A stretch of DNA of 14,702 bases from JBAXTE01 sp964653595. GTDB lineage: Bacteria > Bacteroidota > Bacteroidia > Bacteroidales > WCHB1-69. The stretch spans positions 1-14,702 of the forward strand of contig CAZZHH010000075.1 in NCBI GenBank assembly GCA_964653595.1, given 5' to 3'. Position 1 is the stretch's first letter. Every line of letters starts with the position of its first letter. The position numbers and the translations under genes are program-made. The notes beneath the pieces are model-generated. The model did no database searches. It saw only the letters and a list, made by a program, of their open reading frames with translations, and was not told the origin of the DNA. Of the stretch, positions 7,562-14,306 are shown piece after piece.

Positions 7562-9238
7562 ATGAAAAAAAAACTATTTATCTTTATTTGGATTCTTCTA
7601 ATTTATGGTCTTGTGGGATGCCAGTCTCAAAACGAAAAAAGTTTCATTGAACTTGATAAACCGCAAATACTTGAAGAACATATATTAACCCTTCCAACAG
7701 GAGCAACTTCATTAAACGTTGCAAAGGTTTATGAGGTGGATGGAAAACCTTTTCTTTTTTTGCGAATGTATCCTTTTAACACTTTGTATATTTATGATTT
7801 AGTTATAGACTCTTTGGTTAAAGAGATTAAAATAAGTGACATTTCTTTGATTGATATTGAATATATCAATAATGACAATATTTTATTATTCGGATTTTCA
7901 CCAAAAGGCAATGACAGCACTCTAAGAGTGATGAATTACGATGGGAACACCCAAAAAGTATATCCGTTGATTCATGCCAATATTGCTTCAACACAATTTC
8001 CAAATAAAATATTAAGACCTCTAAAGAAAGATATGTATCCTAGTACAGTTGTCAGAGTAAGTGATAAGATTTTCATATCTTTCCGTTATCCACATTATGG
8101 GATTAAAGGTTATTCAACCAAATATCCAATCATCGGTTATTATGATGTTAAAAAAGATTCACTTATAATGAATCAAAAGATTTGGTATCCCGAATTAAAT
8201 GATAATATATATTATAAATCGGAGATGTATGATGCCTATCTTTCACTCAATCATAAAGGAAATATCATCATCTCATTCCCCTATACTCCAACTTTTTACG
8301 AATGGGACTATAACACTGATAAACTAGACACTCATAATGTAAATTCACAATTTATGGAACCCATCCCGTATTCAGATACTTTATTCAAAAATGAAAGAGA
8401 ATATTACAATTGGGTGTTTTATAATGGATTGTATTCAAATATGCAATCAATCAATATCTCAGATTCTCCAAAAGTTTATTATCGTGATATCTTATTATCA
8501 AGTATAAAACATGGTGAATTCAAATATCTTAGAGCTTTTTATGACGAAAACTACACATATTTAGGGGAAAGTCTGATTGACATCAAAGAGATTCATGCTC
8601 AAAACTATAAGGGCAAACATGTTGTAACAACAGTTGAAAATGGGAAAATTGTCGTTCGATTTACAAAACAGAAGTTCAAACCTTTTAATAAAAAAGAATT
8701 GAAACGCAAGCTTGAAGCAATTGCGCATAAGAAAATCGAGAATGAAAGAAAAGAGAAAAAAGAGTTGTGCAGTATTGTAGGCGAAAGCACAATAAAGTTT
8801 GAATATCAGAGGGACGATATTGTAAAATATCTGGGAAAAGCTCATGCCATTAAAGACACATCTTACGCAGTTTTAATCGTTAACAAAATGGGTTGTGGAT
8901 CTTGCAACGATTACATTTTACGGTTTATGAAAAATAATCAAGGTGTGCTTTACAACATAAAAGATCGTCCATTTTACATGATCTATGTTGATGAGAACAG
9001 CACATCTCAAGATGTTTTTCAATATTTGAGCACGTATATGATTTTCGACAAGAATCACACAAAAGCGGACATCTCAAAATTATATTCAAAATTCCACCCT
9101 TTTGCAATGTATAATCCAAGATTGGTGTTGGTGTCCAATAAGAAAGTTTTTTACGATGAAGTACATTTGCCCGACGAAATGGAACAATGTGCAAGAAAGA
9201 TATTTGATTATTATGGGATAGAATTTGATAAAAAGTAA
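7562..9238 (+). CDS. Lipoprotein with beta-propeller-like region and C-terminal thioredoxin-like domain (paralogue 2)
   Basis: This encodes 558 residues from the ATG at 7562. The frame also has an ATG at 7538 (566 residues), but starting at 7562 gives MKKKLFIF, a compact signal peptide and lipobox LVGC with C20, matching the layout of paralogue 1. Similarity runs over the whole length: for example ILEEHILTLPTGATSLNV here against ILEEHNLELPTGAISINV, and the CGSC motif at C445-C448 in VNKMGCGSCNDYILRFMKNN. The blade-like strands are kept, as are the charged linker (KKIENERKEKKELC) and the C-terminal NPRLVLVS strand. A short gap without a terminator suggests one transcript with paralogue 1. The 49-bp repeat copy 2 starts 9 bp after the stop. 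No precise function can be assigned. Confidence 0.8.
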   Translation: MKKKLFIFIWILLIYGLVGCQSQNEKSFIELDKPQILEEHILTLPTGATSLNVAKVYEVDGKPFLFLRMYPFNTLYIYDLVIDSLVKEIKISDISLIDIEYINNDNILLFGFSPKGNDSTLRVMNYDGNTQKVYPLIHANIASTQFPNKILRPLKKDMYPSTVVRVSDKIFISFRYPHYGIKGYSTKYPIIGYYDVKKDSLIMNQKIWYPELNDNIYYKSEMYDAYLSLNHKGNIIISFPYTPTFYEWDYNTDKLDTHNVNSQFMEPIPYSDTLFKNEREYYNWVFYNGLYSNMQSINISDSPKVYYRDILLSSIKHGEFKYLRAFYDENYTYLGESLIDIKEIHAQNYKGKHVVTTVENGKIVVRFTKQKFKPFNKKELKRKLEAIAHKKIENERKEKKELCSIVGESTIKFEYQRDDIVKYLGKAHAIKDTSYAVLIVNKMGCGSCNDYILRFMKNNQGVLYNIKDRPFYMIYVDENSTSQDVFQYLSTYMIFDKNHTKADISKLYSKFHPFAMYNPRLVLVSNKKVFYDEVHLPDEMEQCARKIFDYYGIEFDKK

Positions 9239-9246
9239 AAAACTAT

Positions 9247-9295
9247 TTCTCCAAAAAACAGTCCCAAACAATCTTTGCGATGTCGGAGATGATCT
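9247..9295. repeat. 49-bp direct repeat, copy 2
   Basis: Same sequence as 4142-4190 with one substitution. On the minus strand it reads IISDIAKIVWDCFLEK and is then closed by TAG, with another in-frame TAG directly before it. Only the repeated tail of the parent gene survives here. It lies immediately after the second beta-propeller gene and is the right-hand boundary of the repeat-bounded block. Confidence 0.88.
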
Positions 9296-9451
9296 ATTTG
9301 AACAAAAAAAGGATGTGTTTAAATGTCGAATAAAAATATTGAATCAGAAAATAATACGGAAACCACGATATGTTAATATTTATTGATTTTTTTGTTATGA
9401 TTTATAAAATTGTGGTCTTGAAATTTTAAGGGTCACCCAACAGCTTTCTGA

Positions 9452-9498
9452 ATTATCGAAGCGCCAACTAAAACAAACGTATGTAATACTTCGATAAT
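9452..9498. repeat. Inverted repeat ATTATCGAAG/CTTCGATAAT
   Basis: Two perfect 10-bp arms (9452-9461 and 9489-9498) enclose 27 bp. Outside them, GTCACCCAAC on the left (from 9432) and the complement of GTCTGGATGAC on the right (to 9524) can pair weakly, so the structure may extend to about 95 bp. CACCCAAC resembles an integron inverse core, but no matching core site is seen. Confidence 0.6.
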
Positions 9499-9922
9499 CC
9501 GGATATATATCGGGTCTGGATGACAATCAAATATTTCACTGATTATCTTAATTAAAACACATGTTTTATACCTACATTATTCTAAAACACAATCTTATTC
9601 TTCAGCCTATTAGCTCCTTATATCCGCCACAATTGCGCTAAAACGACAAATTACTTTCCTACATATCTTTTAAACACAACCATTTTTTTTGTTAATTTAT
9701 TTGGTGGTATAAAAAAATATGCTTTCATTTGCATTGTTTTATGATAGTTCTTTTATCTGCCATGATTTTTTTAATATTAGATAAATTTCCTTCGATAAGG
9801 CAACTTATTATCAACTAAAATTCATGGTAAAAAAGAATGGCTGTATCATTTTTGCAAACATATAATAAACAGACACTTACAATATTTTTAGTGGGACTGA
9901 GAGGACGGAGTGTGGAAGGAGA

Positions 9923-9968
9923 TGAGATATGAGATATGAATTATGAATTATGAGTTAGGAGATATGAG
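9923..9968. repeat. Degenerate heptanucleotide tandem repeat (TGAGATA)
   Basis: Six successive 7-mers read TGAGATA, TGAGATA, TGAATTA, TGAATTA, TGAGTTA and GGAGATA, followed by TGAG. The units are fixed in phase and differ by one or two bases. The tract lies about 90-130 bp upstream of the integrase start. Its role is unknown; replication slippage could make the tract length variable. Confidence 0.85.
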
Positions 9969-9986
9969 TCCCGCAAAACTACGATC

Positions 9987-10000
9987 CCGTCAGTTGACGG
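9987..10000. promoter_or_regulatory. CCGTCA-GT-TGACGG inverted repeat upstream of the integrase
   Basis: A perfect 6-bp GC-rich inverted repeat in otherwise AT-rich DNA, followed by ACTGG and a short T-run. It lies 52 bp before the integrase ATG. It could be a weak terminator, an operator or a recombinase binding site; the sequence does not decide between them. Confidence 0.45.
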
Positions 10001-10052
10001 ACTGGTTTTTCGGAATTCAAAGAGGTTACTTTTTTGATTTTAATATTAAATA

Positions 10053-11462
10053 ATGATTCAGACTTCTATCATTTTACATAGAGACAAAAAATGGATTAAA
10101 GTGGTTTTTGGTTTTGATGATGAAATTAAAGCAAAACTTAGATCCATTGAAGGAACAGTATGGAGTCAAACAAATAAAGCTTGGATTGTTCCGTATAATA
10201 CTTCTTCTATAGATAAACTAACATCTTTTTTTCCATTTTTATCGATAGAAAATGACATTTCCTCCAACGCAGGAGCATCTCTCCCCTATCCTGATTCTCA
10301 ACAAACTAAAATAAAGCACCATCCTTACATCATGAATAAAGAAATAAAAGTGCAGGTAAATTATAACACCATTAGAATTAGCTGCCCAAAAAACGAAAAG
10401 GATATTCAATTTTTCAAAAGCATTAAATACTGTTTTTGGAATCCAGAAAAATTTTACTGGGAAATGCCCAACTCGGAAGATAATTTTGAAATGACAAAAA
10501 TTTATTTTGCAAATAGAGTGAGTAGTTTTGAGTATGATTCTTTAACAGAAAACGAGAAACCTAGCAAAAGTAATGTAGCAGCAATAGACATAAAATCAAA
10601 AGCCATAGATAAAGATAGCATTAAGCAAATGGAAGAGTTGATTTTACTGTTTCGAAAATGGATGCAACACAAGCGGTATAGTGAATCGACTATGGACACT
10701 TATGGTGAAATTGTTAGGATTTTTTTAAAATTTGCCTATCCAAAATTACCCCACCAAATAGAAACGGAAGATATGGTTCGGTTTGTTAATGAATATATCA
10801 TCCCAAATCGATTAAGCTATTCGTATCAAAATCAGGCTATTAATGGCGCAAAATTATTTTTCAGAGAAGTTATTAAAAGCAAACTAGATGTAGAAAAATT
10901 TGAACGACCCAGAAGAGAGCATAAACTACCAAATGTGTTGAGCAAGGAGGAGGTGAAATCACTTTTGGGGAGTTTGAAAAATATTAAACACCAATCGATG
11001 CTGAGTTTGATATATGCATGCGGATTAAGAAGGAGTGAATTGCTTCAGCTAAAGCCAACCGACATTGATTCGAAACGTGGCGTTTTGTATATTTTAAATT
11101 CAAAAGGAAAAAAAGATCGAATAGTGCCAATTTCGGATAAAATTATTGAAATGTTACGAGAGTATTACCTAAAATATAAACCCAAAGTATGGCTATTTGA
11201 AGGTCAACTAAAAGGCGAGCGATACAGTGAAACAAGTTTGCAAAAAGTACTTAAGTTAGCATTAATGGAGGCTGGAATTAAAAAGCCAGCTACCCTTCAT
11301 TGGTTGCGACATTCGTATGCAACTCATCTGTTAGAAAACGGCACTGACTTGAGGTTTATTCAAGAGCTATTGGGACATAAGAGTTCGAAAACGACAGAAA
11401 TTTACACTCATGTGAGTACCAAGAGTTTACAGAAGATAAAATCGCCATTTGACGATTTATAA
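10053..11462 (+). CDS. Tyrosine recombinase with N-terminal tandem HARP-like repeats
   Basis: This encodes a 469-residue site-specific recombinase, longer than the roughly 300-340 residues of XerC/D or IntI. Residues 1-155 hold two copies of a unit with the pattern SI-x4-W-x6-W-x2-P: SIEGTVWSQTNKAWIVP (31-47) and SIKYCFWNPEKFYWEMP (123-139). These resemble HARP-type DNA-binding modules. Residues 190-290 form the SAM-like core-binding domain. The catalytic domain carries R326 (ACGLRRSEL), K351 (NSKGKKDR), H416 and R419 (LHWLRHSYATHLLE), H442 (LLGHKSSKTTEIYTH) and the nucleophile Y451. The C-terminus (GIKKPAT.., KSPFDDL) resembles integron integrases, but the IntI-specific insertion before the HxxR box is absent. 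It is encoded on the same strand as the cassette genes that begin about 0.9 kb downstream. A hairpin follows its stop. Confidence 0.93.
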   Translation: MIQTSIILHRDKKWIKVVFGFDDEIKAKLRSIEGTVWSQTNKAWIVPYNTSSIDKLTSFFPFLSIENDISSNAGASLPYPDSQQTKIKHHPYIMNKEIKVQVNYNTIRISCPKNEKDIQFFKSIKYCFWNPEKFYWEMPNSEDNFEMTKIYFANRVSSFEYDSLTENEKPSKSNVAAIDIKSKAIDKDSIKQMEELILLFRKWMQHKRYSESTMDTYGEIVRIFLKFAYPKLPHQIETEDMVRFVNEYIIPNRLSYSYQNQAINGAKLFFREVIKSKLDVEKFERPRREHKLPNVLSKEEVKSLLGSLKNIKHQSMLSLIYACGLRRSELLQLKPTDIDSKRGVLYILNSKGKKDRIVPISDKIIEMLREYYLKYKPKVWLFEGQLKGERYSETSLQKVLKLALMEAGIKKPATLHWLRHSYATHLLENGTDLRFIQELLGHKSSKTTEIYTHVSTKSLQKIKSPFDDL

Positions 11463-11481
11463 AAAATGTTAGAACATTTTT
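11462..11481 (+). terminator. Putative intrinsic terminator after the integrase gene
   Basis: AAAAATGTT (11462-11470) and AACATTTTT (11473-11481) are perfect inverted arms around AG, followed by two more T. The structure directly adjoins the integrase stop codon. The stem is AT-rich, so strength is uncertain, but position and T-run fit termination. Confidence 0.5.
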
Positions 11482-11524
11482 TTAACTTCTGATTATTTAG
11501 AAAAAAAATTAAAACCTTGGAAAA

Positions 11525-12124
11525 ATGAGACATTTAAACCTTCTGAAAACCAAAATAAAGTTTGAATTAATAAAAAAATACATTTGTTGTTTTTTGTTTT
11601 TCTTATCAACAACGGTTATTGCCCAGGACACTATCAATCATAAATTTAAATTTGGATTTGAATACGATTTGATGGCTCCAAGAATAGGGGCTTGGAATAG
11701 TGTAAACATAAATGGATATATTGGCAAAGGATATCTAAAGCATTCATTAATTTTTGCCTATATAAACATTTCCAAAAATCACTTAACAGACGAGTCATTT
11801 ACGAAAGATAATCTGAATGCATTTGGATACAGATTTGAAATATTTTCCAGAAAAGAAATGAGAAGATGGAGCACAGGGTTAATACTGATATGTAGCATGC
11901 ATGATGTTACCACAGTAACAAATAATCAAGATGGACATTTTAACACATTTATTATTGGCGTTCCATTGGGGTATAGTTGGTTATTATGGGATTACTTAAC
12001 TATAAATCCGAATATAAGTGTTTGAATACCGCTAACGAATAGAACTGTTAAAATAGGAATAGATGAAGTGCAACAGGCGCCATGGGGCCTTGAGCCAGGC
12101 ATAAGGATTGGGTACAGATTTTAA
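11525..12124 (+). pseudogene. Outer-membrane-type protein gene interrupted by an in-frame TGA
   Basis: The ATG at 11525 opens a frame with an N-terminal hydrophobic signal (CCFLFFLSTTVIAQ) and likely cleavage before DT. Alternating beta-rich segments follow: KFKFGFEYDLMAP, GYLKHSLIFAYINI, NAFGYRFEIFSRK and FIIGVPLGYSWLL. A TGA at 12023-12025 (codon 167) ends it. The same frame continues IPLTNRTVKIGIDEVQQAPW and ends LEPGIRIGYRF at the TAA of 12122-12124. A terminal aromatic residue after alternating hydrophobics is typical of outer-membrane beta-barrels. The original product would be 199 residues. TGA most simply arose from CGA. The truncated protein lacks the last strands and is probably not assembled. 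No named family recognised. Confidence 0.75.
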
Positions 12125-12258
12125 AAATATTTTATTATATTTTAGTAGAATTGAAATTCGATTTTTATTTTTTTCAGAAATTGGGGTTGAAAAATTTTAA
12201 ATTAAACTCTCATTTGAAACAATTTAAAAATTAATAAGCAGTATTATAAAAAAATACA

Positions 12259-12266
12259 TATATTTG
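12259..12266 (+). promoter_or_regulatory. Possible cassette promoter, -7 box
   Basis: TATATTTG is an exact TAnnTTTG match about 105 bp before the first cassette's core site. No TTG lies at the expected -33 position. If used, the transcript would begin near 12273 and carry the stem-loop of 12277-12362 in its leader before entering cassette 1. Confidence 0.4.
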
Positions 12267-12276
12267 CTTAAAAATA

Positions 12277-12362
12277 AAGAACACGATGACAGCTCCAAAA
12301 AGTACACATACATACCCTACATGGATGTATATGTATACCTTTGGGGTTGAAATGGTGTTCTT
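12277..12362. repeat. Long imperfect stem-loop ahead of the cassette array
   Basis: AAGAACAC (12277-12284) pairs perfectly with GTGTTCTT (12355-12362). Further in, CCAAA (12295-12299) pairs with TTTGG (12340-12344), and GTACACATACAT pairs with most of ATGTATATGTATAC. The 86-nt structure ends 8 bp before the first core site GTTACC. It shares no sequence with the two attC sites, so it may be a degenerate attC, part of the attI region, or an mRNA leader structure. Confidence 0.6.
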
Positions 12363-12383
12363 ATAAAAGAGTTACCAACTATT

Positions 12384-12929
12384 ATGAGAAAAACAACAAC
12401 TATATTGACAATTGCAATTTTTGTTTTACTTGTTTCTTGTGATTCAAAAAATATAAAAGAAAAAACAACAGAGCATTCTGACTCAATAATAACTGTGGAC
12501 ACCTCAATGAAAATTCAAAATGACACATTGAGTATAGTTGATAATGAGAACCCAGAAGTATTTCTTTTTAAATATTCAGAATGCGATAAAAACTGTAATG
12601 ATTTCGAGAGAATTATATCGAAAAAACACAAAGGCGACACTTTGCTGCTTAAAATAGGGTCTATTCAAAACTGCATTGGGAAATTTAGACTTGATATTGA
12701 AAAAAATGATACGAAATTGAATCTTGACATAAAAGTGAAAGAAGAAATTGTAAAAAGGAAAAATGGGACGGTTGACACAATATTAACAACACTTGATTGT
12801 GAATGCTACTATTACTTTGACATTGGAATTAAACACATTGACAAAGAATTTAAAACCATATTAATAAATGGGAAAAAATTTGGCAGAAAGCAAAAAGGAC
12901 AAGTAGAAATGATTGAAAAACAAGAATAA
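12384..12929 (+). CDS. Cassette-borne lipoprotein of unknown function
   Basis: This encodes a 181-residue lipoprotein. Residues 1-18 form a signal peptide with lipobox LVSC and acylated C19, followed by DSKNIKEK. The mature protein has a Thr/Ser/Asp-rich linker (about 25-55) and then a likely beta-rich domain with a C-x3-C pair (SECDKNC), a lone cysteine (IQNCIGKF) and a C-x-C pair (LDCECYYYFDIGI). The cysteines could form disulfides or bind metal. The gene fills cassette 1: the core site lies 4 bp upstream of the ATG and the attC begins right after the stop. With no room for a promoter inside the cassette, it depends on transcription from upstream. I do not recognise a named family. Confidence 0.85.
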   Translation: MRKTTTILTIAIFVLLVSCDSKNIKEKTTEHSDSIITVDTSMKIQNDTLSIVDNENPEVFLFKYSECDKNCNDFERIISKKHKGDTLLLKIGSIQNCIGKFRLDIEKNDTKLNLDIKVKEEIVKRKNGTVDTILTTLDCECYYYFDIGIKHIDKEFKTILINGKKFGRKQKGQVEMIEKQE

Positions 12930-12930
12930 C

Positions 12931-13057
12931 AGTTGGTAACAAGCGGTATAAAAAATTGCCGGTTCTGTATGTTATTCAAGGGTTGTAGCCCGCTTCTACT
13001 TTTATGTAACTTGACAGGAAATCGCCCGCAAACGGCAACTTTTCATACCGCCAACCG
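12931..13057. repeat. attC-like recombination site 1
   Basis: This is a 127-bp imperfect palindrome. Inverse core AGTTGGTAAC (12931-12940) is followed by arms GCGGTAT (12943-12949)/ATACCGC (13045-13051) and TTGCCG (12956-12961)/CGGCAA (13033-13038). A variable centre contains GGTTGTAGCCCGCTTC and TTGACAG, and the site ends at the core CGTTGGGT (G13057), a full GTTRRRY match. Arm order, length and terminal core fit integron attC sites of the long, VCR-like kind. The second site at 14524 shares arms and central motifs. Confidence 0.83.
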
Positions 13058-13081
13058 TTGGGTGCAAGCCTGAAAAAAAAA

Positions 13082-13112
13082 TTGCATCGTTTGATAATAT
13101 TATGTATTTTTG
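13082..13112 (+). promoter_or_regulatory. Promoter inside cassette 2 (TTG-N20-TATTTTTG)
   Basis: TTG at 13082-13084 and TATTTTTG at 13105-13112 are separated by 20 bp, a full match to the Bacteroidota -33/-7 pattern. The predicted start of transcription near 13119 is almost on the ATG codons at 13121 and 13127, implying a leaderless or nearly leaderless mRNA. The cassette can thus express its genes wherever it is inserted. Confidence 0.65.
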
Positions 13113-13120
13113 AAAAAAAA

Positions 13121-14293
13121 ATGATTATGGGAATTTATTCTGAATATATTAACCAAAGAATGACTTTCGACCAAATAACTGCCGAAAGAAAAAAGCAATT
13201 AAATAGAATTTCATCTATTAGAAAAAGAGACACCATTGTTTATGCCAGTGATTTTAATAAAGGAACTGCTCCTGTTTCAATTTTACCACCAGATTTAATC
13301 CCTTTCAAAGATCAATTAAGCTATATCAAGACACAAGAAGTTGACGTTATCATTGAAACGCCTGGTGGAATAGCTGAAACGGTTGAAGATATGATTGAAT
13401 TGATTCGATCTAAGCATGAAAAAGTTGGAATAATTATCCCCGGAATGGCAAAGAGTGCAGGTACAATTTTTTCAATGGCTGGAGATGAAATTCTTATGGG
13501 AAACACTTCATCATTAGGACCAATTGACGCTCAAGTTGTAAGTAATGGGAAACGTTTTTCTGCTGATGCTTTCCTTGACGGGTTAGAGAAAATTAAAAAA
13601 GAAGTTTCAGATACTGGAAAACTTAATCCCACTTATATACCAATGCTTCAAAGTATTTCTCCTGGTGAGATACAACACTTTGAAAATGCACAGAACTTTT
13701 CTAAAACACTAGTAACAAATTGGTTGTCTAGATATAAATTCAAATATTGGGAAAAGCATAGTTCAACAGGTGAAACAGTTACCCAAAGAGAAAAAGAAAT
13801 TCGTGCTGAAGAAATTGCAACTAGACTATGTAAACATTCTGATTGGTTAACCCATGGTCGTTCTATTAGAATAAAAGACCTTAATGAAATGAGATTACAG
13901 ATTTTTGATTATTCTACTAAAACCGAGCTTAATGATGCAATCGAAAGGTATTATACTCTTCTTCGAATGACTTTTGATTTGACAGGTATATATAAAATTT
14001 TTGAAACTTGTTGTTCACAGATATATCAATCAATTAGTCAAGCAAATTTACCATCTATTCCTATTCCTAAAAACGTTAAACCTCAGGCAGCACATGCCGA
14101 TTTTGTTTGCCCTAAATGCGCTTCAAAATATAAAATACAACTTAATCTTGAAAAAAATGTTCCTCTTGAATCGTCTTCTGTTCCATATCCCAAAGATGAT
14201 AATTATATTTGTCCAAATTGTGGAACACAAACGAATTTAACACCATTAAGATTACAACTTGAAGCACAAACCGGACTTAAAGTCGTTTTATAA
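13121..14293 (+). CDS. SDH_sah-family (ClpP-fold) serine protease-like protein with C-terminal zinc ribbon
   Basis: This encodes 390 residues from the ATG at 13121; MGIYSEYI at 13127 is an alternative start. The frame is open back to 13058, but a promoter at 13082-13112 rules out that longer form. It belongs to the serine dehydrogenase proteinase family (SDH_sah, ClpP/crotonase fold). ETPGGIAETVEDM (79-91) is the oxyanion glycine strand. IIPGMAKSAGT (105-115) carries the probable nucleophile S112. LGPIDAQV (132-139) and WLTHGRSI with H245 (242-249) are further family blocks. No signal peptide or membrane segment is seen, so it is likely cytoplasmic. Residues 330-367 hold CPKC and CPNC, a zinc ribbon that may recruit substrates. 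A 68-residue gene follows 13 bp downstream. Its substrate is unknown; a defence or proteolysis role is inference. Confidence 0.88.
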   Translation: MIMGIYSEYINQRMTFDQITAERKKQLNRISSIRKRDTIVYASDFNKGTAPVSILPPDLIPFKDQLSYIKTQEVDVIIETPGGIAETVEDMIELIRSKHEKVGIIIPGMAKSAGTIFSMAGDEILMGNTSSLGPIDAQVVSNGKRFSADAFLDGLEKIKKEVSDTGKLNPTYIPMLQSISPGEIQHFENAQNFSKTLVTNWLSRYKFKYWEKHSSTGETVTQREKEIRAEEIATRLCKHSDWLTHGRSIRIKDLNEMRLQIFDYSTKTELNDAIERYYTLLRMTFDLTGIYKIFETCCSQIYQSISQANLPSIPIPKNVKPQAAHADFVCPKCASKYKIQLNLEKNVPLESSSVPYPKDDNYICPNCGTQTNLTPLRLQLEAQTGLKVVL

Positions 14294-14306
14294 AAAAAAC
14301 TAATCT

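Larger units (their letters stand above)
9296..10052. other. Non-coding structured stretch upstream of the integrase gene
   Basis: This gap of about 0.75 kb holds no protein frame I can support. It contains a 10-bp inverted repeat (9452-9498), a near-palindromic CCGGATATATATCGGG (9499-9514), a run of TGAGATA-type heptads (9923-9968), and a CCGTCA/TGACGG hairpin (9987-10000). I see no clean TAnnTTTG box for the integrase gene. TTACTTTTTTG at 10025-10035 is only a near match. Confidence 0.6.
12125..12383. other. Non-coding leader of the cassette array
   Basis: This AT-rich stretch between the interrupted outer-membrane gene and the first cassette gene holds a possible -7 box (12259-12266), a long imperfect stem-loop (12277-12362) and the first cassette core site (12371-12380). 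It takes the place where the primary attachment site (attI equivalent) and cassette promoter would be expected. No coding frame is supported. Confidence 0.5.
12372..13057 (+). mobile_element. Integron-type gene cassette 1
   Basis: This follows the integron convention of cutting between G and TT in the core. It starts in GTTACCAACT (12371-12380) and ends with the G of CGTTGGGT (13057). The cassette-start sequence is the exact reverse complement of AGTTGGTAAC (12931-12940), the inverse core of its own attC. That is expected if the cassette once existed as a circle. It carries one gene, whose ATG comes 12 bp after the cassette start and whose stop comes 1 bp before the attC. The 686-bp length is typical of cassettes. 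Confidence 0.82.

Noticed and set aside
4142..9295. Insertion sequence or composite transposon bounded by the 49-bp repeats
   Set aside because: No transposase lies between the repeats, the repeats are direct, and they encode a gene tail rather than terminal inverted repeats.
9923..9968. CRISPR array
   Set aside because: Units are 7 bp, contiguous and without spacers. No cas genes are present.
10053..11462. Calling the recombinase intI
   Set aside because: The IntI-specific insertion before the HxxR box is missing and the N-terminus is extended, so only a general tyrosine recombinase call is justified.
12023..12025. Programmed TGA readthrough or selenocysteine
   Set aside because: No stem-loop of SECIS type is evident just after the codon, and a barrel protein has no need for selenocysteine. 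A nonsense mutation is simpler.
13058..13120. N-terminal extension of the SDH_sah protein from TTG 13058
   Set aside because: The TTG is the cassette core site itself and the promoter lies inside the extension, so it cannot be translated from that transcript.
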